A stretch of 64,000 bases of DNA, from assembly GCA_963680875.1 (NCBI GenBank), contig OY804583.1, positions 32,415,331-32,479,330 of the forward strand. Direction: 5' to 3'. The position numbers were made by a program, and so were the translations under genes. How positions within the stretch are numbered: the first letter of the stretch is position 1; each line of letters starts with the position of its first letter. Below the pieces are notes generated by a model. It made no database searches, had not been told where the DNA came from, and saw only the letters and a list, made by a program, of their open reading frames with translations. This stretch comes from Bathymodiolus brooksi. Lineage: Eukaryota; Mollusca; Bivalvia; Mytilida; Modiolidae. Positions 31,881 through 44,700 of this stretch are shown here, in pieces.

Positions 31881-34410
31881 TTTATATCTGTTTTATTTCA
31901 ATAATAATAATGATATAAATGCAGACTAAACATTATGTCGAGTTTAAAATGAAATTAATCTTACCATGCAAGAAACAGTTGATCTTGATCAAAGGGACGT
32001 TAAATGTAAAATTGAAAATATTCAAAATAAAGGGAGATCATTTTCAAAATTAAGGTCAAATTGTTTCAAAAAATATTTTTGATCTCGTAATTTTAAATTA
32101 AAGCTTAATTCTAGTTGCCACTTCATACCTGGTTTGTTTCTAAACTTTTCACTGTAGCTACAAAGAAATAACATGGGTGATTAGCCTCATGGTAAAATAA
32201 CTATTGCTATATTTGACTAGTGAATTGTTATGATAGTGAATGGGAATTGTTACTTTGAAAGATATAATGGATATGGTGTTAGGCTAGTTAGACAAAAGAA
32301 AAATAAATCTGTAAAATACAATATCGCTTTGCATGTTGAATCACACTGCTTACTAATTTTAAAACGTAATTGAATTATGAAATTTATTGTATGTTGTAAT
32401 ATCATTCAAGTAAACAGGAAAAATGTATGATTCTAGTGTGTAAAACATATCAGAAATAATGCAAATTTTCATAGAAAAAAATGATTTAATATTTAGTATT
32501 TGTTTATATTGTTCACATGGTAACAGATGTCAGGAAAATTAGAATTGTAATCTAAATGAAAAAAGATGGCTATTGGTTGGATATTTTTGAAAACTTTTTT
32601 TTATCTTGCGATTATACCAACAACATCCCATATCGGGTCACATTACAAACTATCTATCAGTGACAAGTTTACAAAATCAATCTGTTTTGTATTGAATAGC
32701 ATAGGTGCTTTATGAAGAAATAGAAAGTTCCTGAATGATAAAGAAAGTTGACCTGATTTGACCCTATACAGGAAGATGTTAAATCGTAGTGGTTCATCAG
32801 ATAAAAAAAAAAGGGGGGAAAAAATAAAAAGATCTCACAAGAATCTAATTATAATTAATATTGTTAAATTTGTAAATTTAAATATAATTAAATGTTGATC
32901 AAAATCAGGTACACATGTTTGGTTTGAAAGTTTTAAATTTAGGTTCTTATTTAAATATATAATATGTTTTGTCTAAAATGTATGTTGTCATTTGGTTTCA
33001 AAATTTTATTTCACAGTTTTATAGTGTATGAAATATATATTGTCTTAAAAAAACCTCTTTATATTGTACTATCATTAATCAATTAAGTTGCGGGTAATTG
33101 TTAAAAATAGAAATATTTTATTTCCGTTACATTTTATGTGTAAAGCTTTGTATAATTCTCCTTATTTCCCCCGCATCGTGTTGCTTACTTGTTAACACAC
33201 TGCTTTTGACAGGCTGCTGCCGTTGACAATTTTCTGTATATTTGTACTGATCTCCTTCCGTCTTTTTACGAAACCTGTTTCAAACATTACGAAATGACAG
33301 CAATACAAGAAGAATTGAAGATAAGTTACATTGTTTTATACATTTGATGGTAAAAATGATAAAATGACATTAGCTGGAACAAATATTTATTTTGATGCCA
33401 TTCCTTGAGATTTTTTTTATAATTTATATGTTCTGTTTATTATTATGATTGGTTGTGCTTCAGAACATTCACATTTAATTAAGTGTGTAAGATTTAAAAA
33501 AAGGTCTATTAGTACAAGGTCCAAGATGTAATAATTAAATTCTGAAATTAATACCTGTGTAAACAAACCATCACTAATACCTACTTTAGAGTTTACAATA
33601 GACAGGTTAATTGAACAGGTTTTTTTAACATTGAGGATGGAAGATGAAGAACGAAAACAAAAGAATGTCATTCTATGATATTTTTTAACTAGAGTTTCAA
33701 ATAGATTTTCTGTTCATTTTTGTGAACATCCAAATTCTTTCTGAATACCGGTATATATAGGAATATATGTTGAACCACATCATGGACCTTTGACTGAACA
33801 GATTTTTATTTCCTCGGACCAAATGTTAGTTGATCGAAATTCTGAGTTGTGATTTTTTTTCTTCAATATGTTATTTTTGATTTATGGGTCAACAATTATT
33901 TTCAGTTGAAATCCCTTCGATGAATGAACAGGTTTTTTTTTGTTTACTGTCGTATGATATATTTAAGATAGACATTGACTGTATCTATTGTCAGTTTCAG
34001 TATGACCCCTTAAAATATTTGTTTAAATAGACTGTATATCTATTGTCAGTTCCAGTATGACTCATTAAAATATTTGTTTAAATAGATACTATTTCATGCA
34101 TTGTAACAATAATATGATGAATACCTATAACTATGATAACCATTTATTTCCATAGAAACGCATATTATTTTACTTTTCATTATTTTTATATTCTGATGTG
34201 ATTGATACGATTTCAAAAGACAATTTGTCAAAATTAGCAAGGTGAAATACTGCTTAAAGTGATGTTAAACACCAAGCAATCAATCAATCAATCATTAGCT
34301 AGGTGTGTATTTTATTGTATATATTCTGTGTTGTGAAGCTTTCTGTAGAATCTCTAAGCAATTGTAAATGGGGTGGAAAGATTTAAATATTTGTAATGGA
34401 ATGTAATATA

Positions 34411-34655
34411 TACAGTAGTCCCGCTCTTGTCAGGTGGCTCCAATCAAAGGGCACCTGCATTAACGGACACCCCTATCAATGGGCACCCCTTTTTTTCAGG
34501 CTAAATTTCATATGAACTGAGATAGTGAAAGTTACGAAATGTCCCTCTCAAGAAAGGCCACCTCTCATTTCAGATGCACTGAGGTAGTAAATTTTACTAA
34601 AAATATCCCTCTAGAGAGGACACCTCTCTTATAAGGCCACTTTTTAATTGCGGGA
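34411..34655. mobile_element. Fragment resembling a Tigger/pogo-type subterminal region
   Basis: cagtagtcccgctcttgtca, cattaacggacacccct, ctctagagaggacacctctc and tataaggccac resemble pogo-type non-autonomous element ends. No partner TIR seen. Confidence 0.4.
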
Positions 34656-35289
34656 GGAATGGCGATATAAAAGGGGGACAATGGTACTGTACCAAGTTGA
34701 ATTTTTTCTCTTAAGATGATAAAAAAAAAAATGTTTACAAAAAGCTTCAAATTTTAACATTTGTAAATTTTTAATGAATTTTTTTTTTCTTCTAAATTTA
34801 AAAAAGAATATTATATAATAATTCTGTGCAAAGAAAAAAAAAAGAAAAACCAACAAGCAAACATCATGTTTGTATGACTTCCCGCTTGTCAAGTTGTGTA
34901 GTGGTACAGATTTATTTCATTAACAAATCGTAAACATTTCCACCCCCTTTTTTAATGAATAGTAAACAAATTAGATAATTATCAATTATGTAATTATTAA
35001 ATGTAGAACTGTGTTTTTTTTTAACATGTCCCTTGGTTATATAAATCTATAGGGCTGTATTAGACATATATGCCCTGCGTGTATGCTCAGAGTGTTGTAA
35101 TATGCACGTGTGAAAGGTGGTCAATATGGTCGTATGACTTTATAAAAGTCAGTTTAAAAGTCAGTTATTCTCTTTTACTCTTTATTTTTTTTGTACGCGT
35201 ATAATAATAATTTTCAAGATGTCCAGTCTGTGCAATTTGTTATTGCTCCGGCAAAGTATTGTTATATTTTTATACAAAATAGTTCTAAG

Positions 35290-35660
35290 CTGTCCCTGGG
35301 CTATCCATCGTTACCATGACAAATAGTGCCCTAATCTGCAGTCTTGACTGGGTGTGATATTGTTTCTCGTCACTAAATATGCCTTCTTCTAATGCATTAG
35401 TGCCCAGTCAGTTTGTTAATTGTTATATCTGACTTGCCAGGTCAGCTTTAGGATCTGACATGTTTAGAGATGTCAGGACAATATCGAAAACATCCAATCA
35501 GATTGGTTAGATTTGCCAGGTCAGTCATGTGATGGTGTCTCTAGTCGCCATGACAACAGTGCCCTAACCAGTGATTTTTGCTGGTTTGCTAGGTCAGTCA
35601 GGTGACTGGAGAGGTTGTGGTCGTCATGACAACAGTGCCCTAATCAGTTCTTAGTTACTG
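35290..35660. repeat. Degenerate tandem repeat, about 3 units
   Basis: The motif ccatgacaacagtgccctaa recurs with gccaggtcagt / gctaggtcagtc spacers. Confidence 0.6.
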
Positions 35661-36634
35661 GTAGACCAGAATGGTTTTGTCACATTGAACTTTATATGTC
35701 ATAGCTTTACACTGAACTCTCAATTAATTTACAACAATGTGGCACAAAGTGAGGGACCTGCAGGAGGGTAGCTATTTATTGGATTTTAAATTGAAGAAGA
35801 AGATTTTGTTGACTTATTTTAAACATTAGTGTCAATATCAGAAGAAAGTAGGATTTATTATAATTTGCTCATTTGGATAATAACAATTTACAAGTATAAC
35901 ATTAAATCAATCTAATTAAAATTAGATCTTCATGGACGTGGCGACTACAAAACAACTGATAGAAAATAGGGAGCAAGTGTGGACATCTGATTTTAATTAG
36001 ATTGAATATTAAATTAAACCAACAACTGGCACCCTACCTGCGACCTTCATGGGTCAAAGTCATCTGCTTTACAGTAACTTCCTGATTCGCTAGGTCAGTC
36101 ATGTGACCAGAGTCTTTAGGTCAAGGACAGGCAGATATTGTTTATATACATATATATATTATATTTTGAAGTAGATTTTTATAAAAATATTTTTGTTCTT
36201 TTTGAGAAAAATAAAACGACTAGACATTCCAGGTCATAACTTACAGTATAACATTTATCCTAACAATGCAAATTTTCGTGTTTCAGTTTAAGGTCAAATG
36301 ATTCTTGCTAATACAAATTTCAGTTAATTATGACATGCATATTTTTTTTAATTAATTAGTATATGTTAAATGCTGTCATTCTAAAAATATTCCCCACAAG
36401 ATGATACAAAATACATATTAAAAATATCTTGTCAAACCACATTTTGAAAGAGATACTAAATGACTGTGTCTCTGACTGATATTTTAAATTGTATGTAACA
36501 AAGCATTCATTCTCTGTTAATCTTCAACTATTTGTTTTCTTATATTATGTTGTAATATTGTAGGTTACACATGTTCTATGCTGGTTTGTCTTGTTATAAA
36601 CTAATACAGTAATAAAAGCTTTTATGCCAAATAT

Positions 36635-37640
36635 CTTCTTGTTCGTTTCTTTCCAACAGACCATGTGGGTTAGACATCAGTTATGTACAGAAAGCTTAAA
36701 GGGTTAGGGTTATGGTGTTTAATGCCACTTCTCAATTTATTCCAAATATCTTCTTGTTCGTGTCTTTCTAACAGACCATGTGGGTTAGACATCAGTTATG
36801 TACAGAAAGCTTAAAGGGTTAGGGTTATGGTGTTTAATGCCACTTCTCAATTTATTCCAAATATCTTCTTGTTCGTGTCTTTCTAACAGACCATGTGGGT
36901 TAGACATCAGTTATGTACAGAAAGCTTAAAGGGTTAGGGTTATGGTGTTTAATGCCACTTCTCAATTTATTCTAAAGATCTTCTTGTTCATGTATTTCTA
37001 ACAGATCATGTGGGTTAGACATCAGTTATGTACAGAAAGCTTAAAGGGTTAGGGTTATGGTGTTTAATGCCACTTCTCAATTTATTCCAAATATCTTCAT
37101 GTTCTTGTCTTTCTAACAGACCATGTGGGTTAGACATCAGTTATGTACAGAAAGCTTAAAGGGTTAGGGTTATGATGTTTAATGCCACTTCTCAATTTAT
37201 TCCAAATATCTTCTTGTTCGTGTCTTTCTAACAGACCATGTGGATTAAACATCAGGGGTTCGTTGTTGAACTTATGATTAATCTAATCATATGATTAGCC
37301 CTAATTACATTTTTAATTCCTAATTACATAATTAGCTAATGCAATGATTAAATATGATTAGTCAATACATTGATTAAAACAGTTCGGCAACAGAATTTAA
37401 TCATTGCATTATCTAAGTATGTGATTAGGAATTAAAAATGTAATTAGGGCTAACCATATGATTAGTTTAATCACAAGTTCAACAACGGACCCCAGTTATG
37501 TACAGAAAGCTTAAAGGGTTAGGGTTATGGTGTTTAATGCCACTTCTCAATTTATTCCAAATATCTTCTTGTTCGTGTCTTTCTAACAGACCATGTGGAT
37601 TAAACATCAGTTATATACAGAAAGTTTAAAGGGTTAGGGT
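36635..37640. repeat. ~120-bp tandem array with GGGTTAGGGTTA in each unit
   Basis: About 7 units containing atatcttcttgttcgtgtct, gaccatgtgggttagacatc, gcttaaagggttagggttat and ggtgtttaatgccacttctc. The unit fuses unique sequence from just beyond the poly(A) signal at 36611 with a SINE-B 3' end. One unit is interrupted by a MITE. Confidence 0.88.
37256..37492. mobile_element. 237-bp hairpin MITE with CAG target duplication
   Basis: Nearly the whole element is an inverted repeat (ends GGGTTCGTTGTTGAACTT and inverted GGGTCCGTTGTTGAACTT; arms over 100 bp). CAG flanks both sides and neighbouring array units show the empty site catcagttatgt. GGG ends with a 3-bp target suggest the PIF/Harbinger group. 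Confidence 0.82.
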
Positions 37641-37800
37641 TATGGTGTTTAACGCCACTTTCAACAATATTTCAGTTATATAGCAGCGATCAATTTTATT
37701 AGTGGAGGAAAACAGCACCAGAAAACCACCAACCTGTCGCTGACAAACTTTATCACATAATGTTGTATCAAATACTCCTTATCAACAATCGAAAGTAATA
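37640..37800 (-). mobile_element. SINE family B
   Basis: tggtgtttaacgccactttc, tagtggaggaaaacagca, cctgtcgctgacaaacttta and cataatgttgtatcaaatac, the reverse complement of the family. Confidence 0.7.
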
Positions 37801-38009
37801 AAAGCTTTTATACCAAATATCTTCTTGTTCATGTCTCTGTAACAGACCATGTGGGTTAGACATCAGTTATATATAGAAAGTTTAACAGGGATGATCATTT
37901 TCAGTTATTTAACTGATTTCAACTATTTTCCTCTGAAAATTGTTTTCTGAAAGTCTGAACTGTCAGAACAGGTAAAAAATGTCCATTTTGAAAGGGGGTG
38001 TAGATGGTT

Positions 38010-38220
38010 TCAGCTAGTTTTCGATGATTTTATTGGTGGAGGAAATCAGAGGACAAGAAAACAACCAACCTGTCCCAAGTCGCTGATCAACTTTATCACA
38101 TAATGTTTTGTTGAGTACATGTACACCTCAACATGAGTGGTATTTGAACACACATTTGTGATGTGCACTGATTGCACAGGTTCAGTCTGGTTGTAAATCC
38201 AACGATCACGACCACCAGAC
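38010..38220 (-). mobile_element. SINE family B
   Basis: gattttattggtggaggaaa, cctgtcccaagtcgctgat, atgttttgttgagtacatgt and tggttgtaaatccaacgatc. Confidence 0.65.
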
Positions 38221-38739
38221 TCATGTAAAGAAAGTTTAAAAAATGGTGGTCAACAATTTCTCAAATCATTGAACTTAAAAAAGACCATGTCATATGATGT
38301 TGGAAATCCAGGTCGTGGCTTGAGACAGGCACAAAAAAGTAGCAGTGTTAAACTGATTGGCTTGATCTCCTAAAAGGTGTGTGGAGAGAATAAGCTTTAA
38401 GGACCGGAAGTGAGGGTCATTTAGTTTCAAAGCAATCCGTTTTTATCTTAATTTTTGCCAAAATAGGTGGAGGGAGGGGGAACTATTTTCTTTGCCCTAC
38501 TTTTCAAAGTGTGGGGGCAGGGGGAGCAAATGCTTCCCGGATTATATGCCCATGATATTTGCCAACTTTCAGTAAACTGGGAAATTGTATGCAACATTAT
38601 ATAGCAAAAGCAATATTTGAATAAATAATAATTAGAAACCACCCGACTTAACTGAAAAGTATATCAATAATTAGAGGTCAAAGGAAAATGTCACTTTGAC
38701 TGATACTGATACCATATTTGTCATAAACATCTAAAGAAA

Positions 38740-38910
38740 GTAATGGTCTGACATGTCTACCAGGGACTGTTGTTTCAGTGAGTTAGCCCTATAATAATCC
38801 AACTAAGTGTGTTGGTCTAGTATAAAACAGACCACATCATCTAATTGAAAATTGACTTGTTCTCGTCATGATATAACTGAAAAATTGCTGAGTTGGCGTT
38901 TACCAACCAG
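38740..38910 (+). mobile_element. SINE family A body
   Basis: ctaccagggactgttgtttc, gtgagttagccctataataa, gatataactgaaaaattgct and gagttggcgtttaccaac. Confidence 0.65.
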
Positions 38911-39419
38911 CCTCTGTTGGGTACGAGACAAGTCGGCCCGTATGGACAGACAATGAATACTGGACACGATTAAATCATGCAATAGGGATGGTTACCACGT
39001 AAACGATAATATTGTGATTTTGGGCGATTCCTCTCCAGAAATTGATGGTACTTTCCTCATAAATATTCATCATATTTAAATTAGATTTTGATCACGTGAC
39101 TGCAGTTTCAAGCTTGATGCCCAATGATGGATCGTTTATTAGATTTGTCAAAAAATAGCTTACAGTACGGAAAGTCAATGTGTCCGTCAATGATTCGAAA
39201 ATTAAGTTATTGTTTATTTCCGCAAAGTTTTTCTTCAAATATTTTACTGAAGGGTTGTTTAGAAAGTACAATACCTTATGACAGCATAAGTGTTAAAAAT
39301 ATTATACACCTTGCCCGGAGGCCCTAGACTTCAGTCTATCGAGCCTATAGGTAAATCCGGCACTGATCTCATCCCTTCCTCATTCATAACAACTATATAT
39401 GAGGAACACAGCATGCATC

Positions 39420-39850
39420 ATTTAAGCAGCACCTGGGTTCACCCCTGATTTTTGGTGGAGTCGTGTTGTTCCGTCTTTTTAGTTTCTGTCCACATTAATG
39501 TTGCCAGTGTCTCTGGATTTCCCCCAACATTTATTTTGCCAGATTTTCATCAAGAGTAACACAGCGGGCACTAGTGGAGCAGGAACTGCTTCCACTTCTA
39601 GAGCTCATGTTGTCCAATAACATATCTTTACATTTTTAGTTCAGTATTCCAATGTTGGTGTGAAAATATCAGTTCCTCCTTAAGCTTGCTCATTTGTTTT
39701 GTAGAAGGTTCAGGTTATATTTACATATATTGGTGTCCAACATGATTTTGCTGTATTTTTGTGTTGTTAAAACAGAGACTACAAATGCCATTAGTGGAGC
39801 TGGAACTCTATACCTTCTTGAGCACCTGAGATCTGTGTAATATTTTGTCC
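39420..39850 (+). repeat. Fragments of the gagcacctgag mollusc repeat
   Basis: gcagcacctgggttcacccc (39427), ggcactagtggagcaggaac (39568) and cattagtggagctggaactc (39790) match pieces of 11130-11310. Confidence 0.5.
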
Positions 39851-40039
39851 ACCATCGTTTGTTTTTGTCCCTCCTTCGAATTGCGACTCTATGATTACCA
39901 CTTCAAAGTTTTATAAATATATAGAAATTAGACGACTTTTAATGTAGATCCAATTAACCATAACAACAACACTCTATGTAGAGGAGTATTAATTATAAGT
40001 ATCAATGTTTCAAAATCTTTCACACCACATAACCAAGAT

Positions 40040-40295
40040 GGTTTATGGTGTTTAATGCCACTTTGAACAATATTTCAGTTATATTGTGGCGGTAAGTTTT
40101 ATTTGTGGAGAAAACCAGAGTACATGGAGACAACAGATCTGTTGCAAATCACTGACAAACTTTATCACATAATGTTGTATAAGAGTACACCTCGCCATGA
40201 ATGTGGTTCAAACTCGCAACTTCAGTGGTGATGGGCATTGATTGCACAGGTAGTTGTAAATCCAACTACCATACCATCATGACAAGACGGCCAGA
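40040..40295 (-). mobile_element. SINE family B, near full length
   Basis: tttatggtgtttaatgccac to aaatccaactaccataccat. The order matches the 60.2-kb copy in reverse complement. Confidence 0.7.
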
Positions 40296-40489
40296 CATAT
40301 CCCAGATGTAAATATTAAGTGCAAGACGAGCTTGTGATATTCTGTTGAAATCTTCCATTTAAAGGAAAGAACACCAACTACAAATATACCAATTATTTTT
40401 AATAATGTAGCTTTGGGCATTTCTTGGTTTATGGTCATAGCTTGTGAATATTATAACAATGAAAAAGCCCAATAAAAACAAGATGTTGC

Positions 40490-40885
40490 ACGCTACGTCG
40501 TGCTAAGAATACCCCCACTCATTCATTTGCAAGTCGCACGGTAAACAGGAAGTAGATGTGCAGTAAACCTGGAAAGGGGAGACACGGTACAAGTCACCAT
40601 GCCAAAGCCATACATCAAATATAAAATCATTTCTTCCAGTAGAAGCCGAGATAACTGTTACGAAAGTTTTCATTACGACAAACATGAAAAATTCAAAGTC
40701 GCACTGTAAACAGGAAGTAGATGTGCAGTAAACCTGGAAAGGGGAGACACGGTACAAGTCACCATGCCAAAGCCATATATCAAATATAAAATCATTTCTT
40801 CCAGTAGAAGCTGAGATATCTGTTACGAAAGTGTGAACGGACGGACAAGGCGATTGCAATATAGCCCCCACTCTATGAATGGGGG
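40490..40885 (-). repeat. Mollusc-type repeat with internal duplication
   Basis: caagatgttgcacgctacgt, aacaggaagtagatgtgcag, cacggtacaagtcaccatgc and atcatttcttccagtagaag appear twice within the block and again at 46972-47255 and 49365-49620. Confidence 0.75.
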
Positions 40886-40927
40886 TATAATATTGTACCA
40901 AAACACCCCCCAAGAGCCGATTGATTG

Positions 40928-41140
40928 ATTTTCTGTGTTTTAATGCCTCTTTCAGCTATATCATGGCGACCAGTTTTAGTGAGAGAGAACCACCGCCAAT
41001 GGGCAAGCAACTGGTAAACTTTATCATTTGCGACTGCATCCTTTTTTGTAATTTACAAAGCCGGGCACGAACCCACGTTGTATTGACGATAGGCTTGTAC
41101 GAGTTGTTAGGTAATCCAACTATATAGCTACCTCATTGAG
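40928..41140 (-). mobile_element. SINE family B, diverged
   Basis: gttttaatgcctctttcagc, atcatggcgaccagttttag and ggtaatccaactatatagct. Confidence 0.55.
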
Positions 41141-41384
41141 CCACACGGTCCCCCTCCCAACAGCTGAAGTCTAATATTCATATATAAGGATATCGTAAAA
41201 CCCACTCAGTTAGGCATTGCAAAAAGTACATCTACCAGTACTAGTGCTTCCACCAACACTTGAAAACAAACTGAGTAGGTAGGTATGCAGATTTTTTCTT
41301 CAAATCTTTACCTTGGTTATAGAGGAAAAGGATCAAGGTTTTTAACAATGGAGGTAAAAAAATTAAATAAAAACTCTAGAATAG

Positions 41385-41600
41385 GGTTTATGGTGTTTAA
41401 CTCCACTTTGAACAATATTTCAGTTATATCTTGGCTGGCAGTTTTATTGGTGGAGGAAACCACTGACCTATTGCAAGTCACTGACAAACTATCTCATAAT
41501 GTTGTATCGAGTGGGATTCGAACTCTCAACTTCAGTGGCGATAGGCACACTGATTGCAAAGGTAGTTGTAAATCTAACTACCATATGATCACGACCCCTA
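41385..41600 (-). mobile_element. SINE family B downstream of RPLP1
   Basis: tatggtgtttaactccactt, tattggtggaggaaaccact, gtgggattcgaactctcaac (inverted box B) and gtaaatctaactaccatatg. Confidence 0.7.
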
Positions 41601-41714
41601 TAATAGTCCTGGACAAAATTGGGTCAGTAGGGTTAGTGGAAACACATGTATTTTTGTTTTGGCCTGACAGGGCCATCTTAAATTAATTCAAAGTCTTGTT
41701 TAGGGCTTTTCACA

Positions 41715-41720
41715 TTTATT
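41715..41720 (-). terminator. RPLP1 polyadenylation signal AATAAA
   Basis: tttatt on the + strand, about 35 nt beyond the stop codon of RPLP1. Confidence 0.65.
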
Positions 41721-41754
41721 TTAAAAGTCTTATCATCTTGGAACTGGTTCTTGT

Positions 41755-41768
41755 TTAATCAAACAAAC
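41755..41768 (-). CDS. RPLP1: RPLP1 exon 5: 14-nt coding remainder for GLFD and stop
   Basis: After acceptor tttgtag the minus strand reads gt ttg ttt gat taa, completing Gly and giving Leu-Phe-Asp-stop. This is exactly the universal P1/P2 C-terminus and it is in phase with exon 4. A cleavage signal AATAAA (minus, 41720-41715) follows within 40 nt. Confidence 0.88.
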
Positions 41769-44700
41769 CTACAAAGAGAAAAACATTAAATTAGTTCAAA
41801 CTTATTACTAGAGTAGACATCTATCAAAACACATACAAATATCACCACAGTCTTCGAAATGACAATTTGGATTTACTGGTCCAAATCATATTCTAGATTA
41901 AAAAAAATATATATATATTTCTAAATAAAAACTGAAAAATTTATTGATTGATCCTAACAAAGTTTTACTGGTCTTGGGACCGAGGAAAAGCTAATCATGA
42001 GGATTGCAGTATGCAGAAACATCTATGAAAATACATGATGAACTTCAACAGTTTTTTCAGTCATAAATTCACACTACAATGAAGGTTAAAATTCTACCCG
42101 AAGCAACAACACTTTTCAAATATATCACACACAACCCTTTTTCTAATTAGTATTAATTATTTATCCATCCTGTGATTTTCATATCAATTGATACCACAGA
42201 GTAGACATCTAACAAAACATGTACAAGTATCATCATGAGTATGTAGAAACATCTTTGAAATACACGAACGTCAAAATTTCCCCCAGTTTTTTTCATAGTT
42301 GTCATTCAGTCATAAATTCACCTTCCAATGAAAGTTAAAATCCTACCCAAAGCAACAACACATTGCAAACATATCCTTTTTCTAATTAGTGTTAATTATT
42401 TGTCCATCCTGTGATTTTCATATCAATTGATACCACAATGCTGTCCTAATAGTTAAAGGATTTTTACACAAAATCATTTTTGTCACATATTGTCCCATGT
42501 AGAATTTCTGTTAAACTACCAGCTATCTCCCTTAATACATATCATTTTTCAGCCCATCAACACAAAGAATTTATTTCACCTCATGTCAAAACACGAACTA
42601 CCTGTATGCCCCACAAACTGCTTTTTTGACAGTCCCTCACGGCAAAGACTAAACATGTTTATTTTATATTTACATTTTCCCTACAAAACAAATATTTTTG
42701 TAACATTAGTGTGGGAAATGATCGCTCGCCAACTCGCCAAATGTGAGTGGAAATTTCGACAGGCGAGTAGGAACTTGAAAACCAAATATCAGATTTCTGC
42801 AATCAATAGTTGCTGAGAAAAATGCTACGAAAAATATCTTGGATGGACAGCAGACTTGCCTACCCCTTTTTGTTAAAAATCGTAAGATGCATAAAAAAAA
42901 GAAGAAGATAAGTCGAGATAAAAAATAGTAAGGCTCTTTTTTTGTGACAAAATGCAATTTTAAGCACAGAAACTACGCATATTGTGAAAGGCACATGATA
43001 TAACCACATAATGTTAACATTTTAAATCGATGTTGGGTTTATTTTCAAAATTTTGACATCGGTTTTTTAATAACCGGAAATGCTGATACGATCTATAATA
43101 TATGGAACCGCAATGAAATGACGGACTGGAACCGAAAACTTTCCGGAAATACCACAAATTTGCCGAATCGTAAGATAGCCCAAAAAATCGTGAGCCTTAC
43201 GTCAAAATCGTAAGGGTAGGCAAGTCTGGGACAGGTAAAACAGTATACCCCCTCCAGTGGAGCAGGGGTATAATTATATAGTATACTAACCAAAGCCCAT
43301 ATCATCATCAGATTCTGAGTCTTCCTTCTTCTCTTCTTTCTTTTCTTCTGTAATAAAAAAATAAGAAGAATGTTTTAGCATCAATCTCTATGTTGATGAA
43401 CTCAATTGCTAATCATGAGTTATTCAATATATCTCGGGCTGTCATGGTCGTATGGTAGGTGGATTTACAACTACCTGTGCAATCAGTGCCTATATCCAGA
43501 GTTGCAGATAAAAAAAAATTCCTGTCAGACATTGGGTCCTGCAAGTAAGAGAGTTTTGCCAGACCTACTTTTTTTTTTTTAGAAATTTTTTAATATTTCA
43601 CTTTCAATACAGTATGATTAAAGGGACAATCTTAAAGTCTTGACCCAGCTAACGACTACTACGACCAGAATCAGATTAAGGATATTGCCAAAGGGGGGTT
43701 AGTGACTGAGACCACATTCAATTTAGATAGCCCTGCAACATCAAATAATCAATAGTTCATATTAGTAAGATTTTATTATTCCTCTAATGTCTAATGAGTA
43801 TTTTGATATCAAGTCGCCATTTGTTTGTTCATTTTGTCCTTCCATTTTCGATTAAAGGACCGCCCCGGTCGCATCTCCTTTTCATATGCCGACCTTTTGG
43901 CTTTTTTATTCTCTGTAGATAAATCGATAGGTAGTGGGTGCTTTTTTCCAGATTTAGACCCCTCCGTAAACTTAATTGGCCATAACGGAAATGATCAAAT
44001 TACAATTTACGATTACTGATAGGATACGAAATAAAATCCGGAATGGGAACTGGTTCCCGAAATTTAGCATAAACAGAAAGGAACAGAAATTTTTACCGAT
44101 TTGTTTACAACTTTTGACTTTATTAACGATAATCAAAGATCCTTCGCTTAGGGGTCTAAGAGGTAACCAGGACCGACAGAAATTTGATTTTTGACAGCCC
44201 CAAGCAGTAAAAATGTTTGCCGGTCATTAGGTCTGACACAAAGACGTCATTTGCCGGACCCTCTAAAATTCTGCACCCTAGGTCCGACGGTTAGCTGCAT
44301 CTCTGCTATATCACCACTAAAATTGTGAGTTCAAACCTCGTTCATGGCGCGGTGTACTCGATACAACATAATGTGATCAAGTTTGTCAGTGATGTACCTT
44401 AAAGACCAGATTGGCCAATATCTAACCGTGATTCATCACACATTCTAAAAGTAAACGGGGGTTTACCAAAAACATGGAAGGAATGCCTGTTGCTGTGTTT
44501 GATTTACATTTCCCTGTGCAATCAGTATCTATCACCACTAAAGACTGATAGATAACTATGGCAAAATGTATTCAATACAACTTTGTGGCACTCAGTTACT
44601 TCTTTTTGATAGGTGGGTGGATTTCTTCGGACACTAGAGTTTTCTCCACAAATAACCTGTATTTTAGAAGATTCATTTTCTATTTTATTAAGGAAATTTT

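Larger units (their letters stand above)
30057..36616 (+). other. Probable long 3' UTR of the L1-family gene
   Basis: About 6.5 kb of AT-rich DNA that, unlike the rest of the window, holds few recognisable transposons and no convincing exon. AATAAA signals occur from about 30293 onward, and one at 36611-36616 sits just before a repeat array. Long 3' UTRs with several poly(A) sites are common in neuronal adhesion genes. The extent is inference and needs transcript data. Confidence 0.45.

Noticed and set aside
36700..37660. Interstitial telomere array
   Set aside because: Only two TTAGGG-like hexamers per ~120-bp unit; the repeat unit is not telomeric.
43285..43347. Truncated P1 lacking the LFD terminus
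   Set aside because: The stop after MGFG lies in the intron. A consensus acceptor at 41769 followed by GLFD and stop in phase completes the protein.
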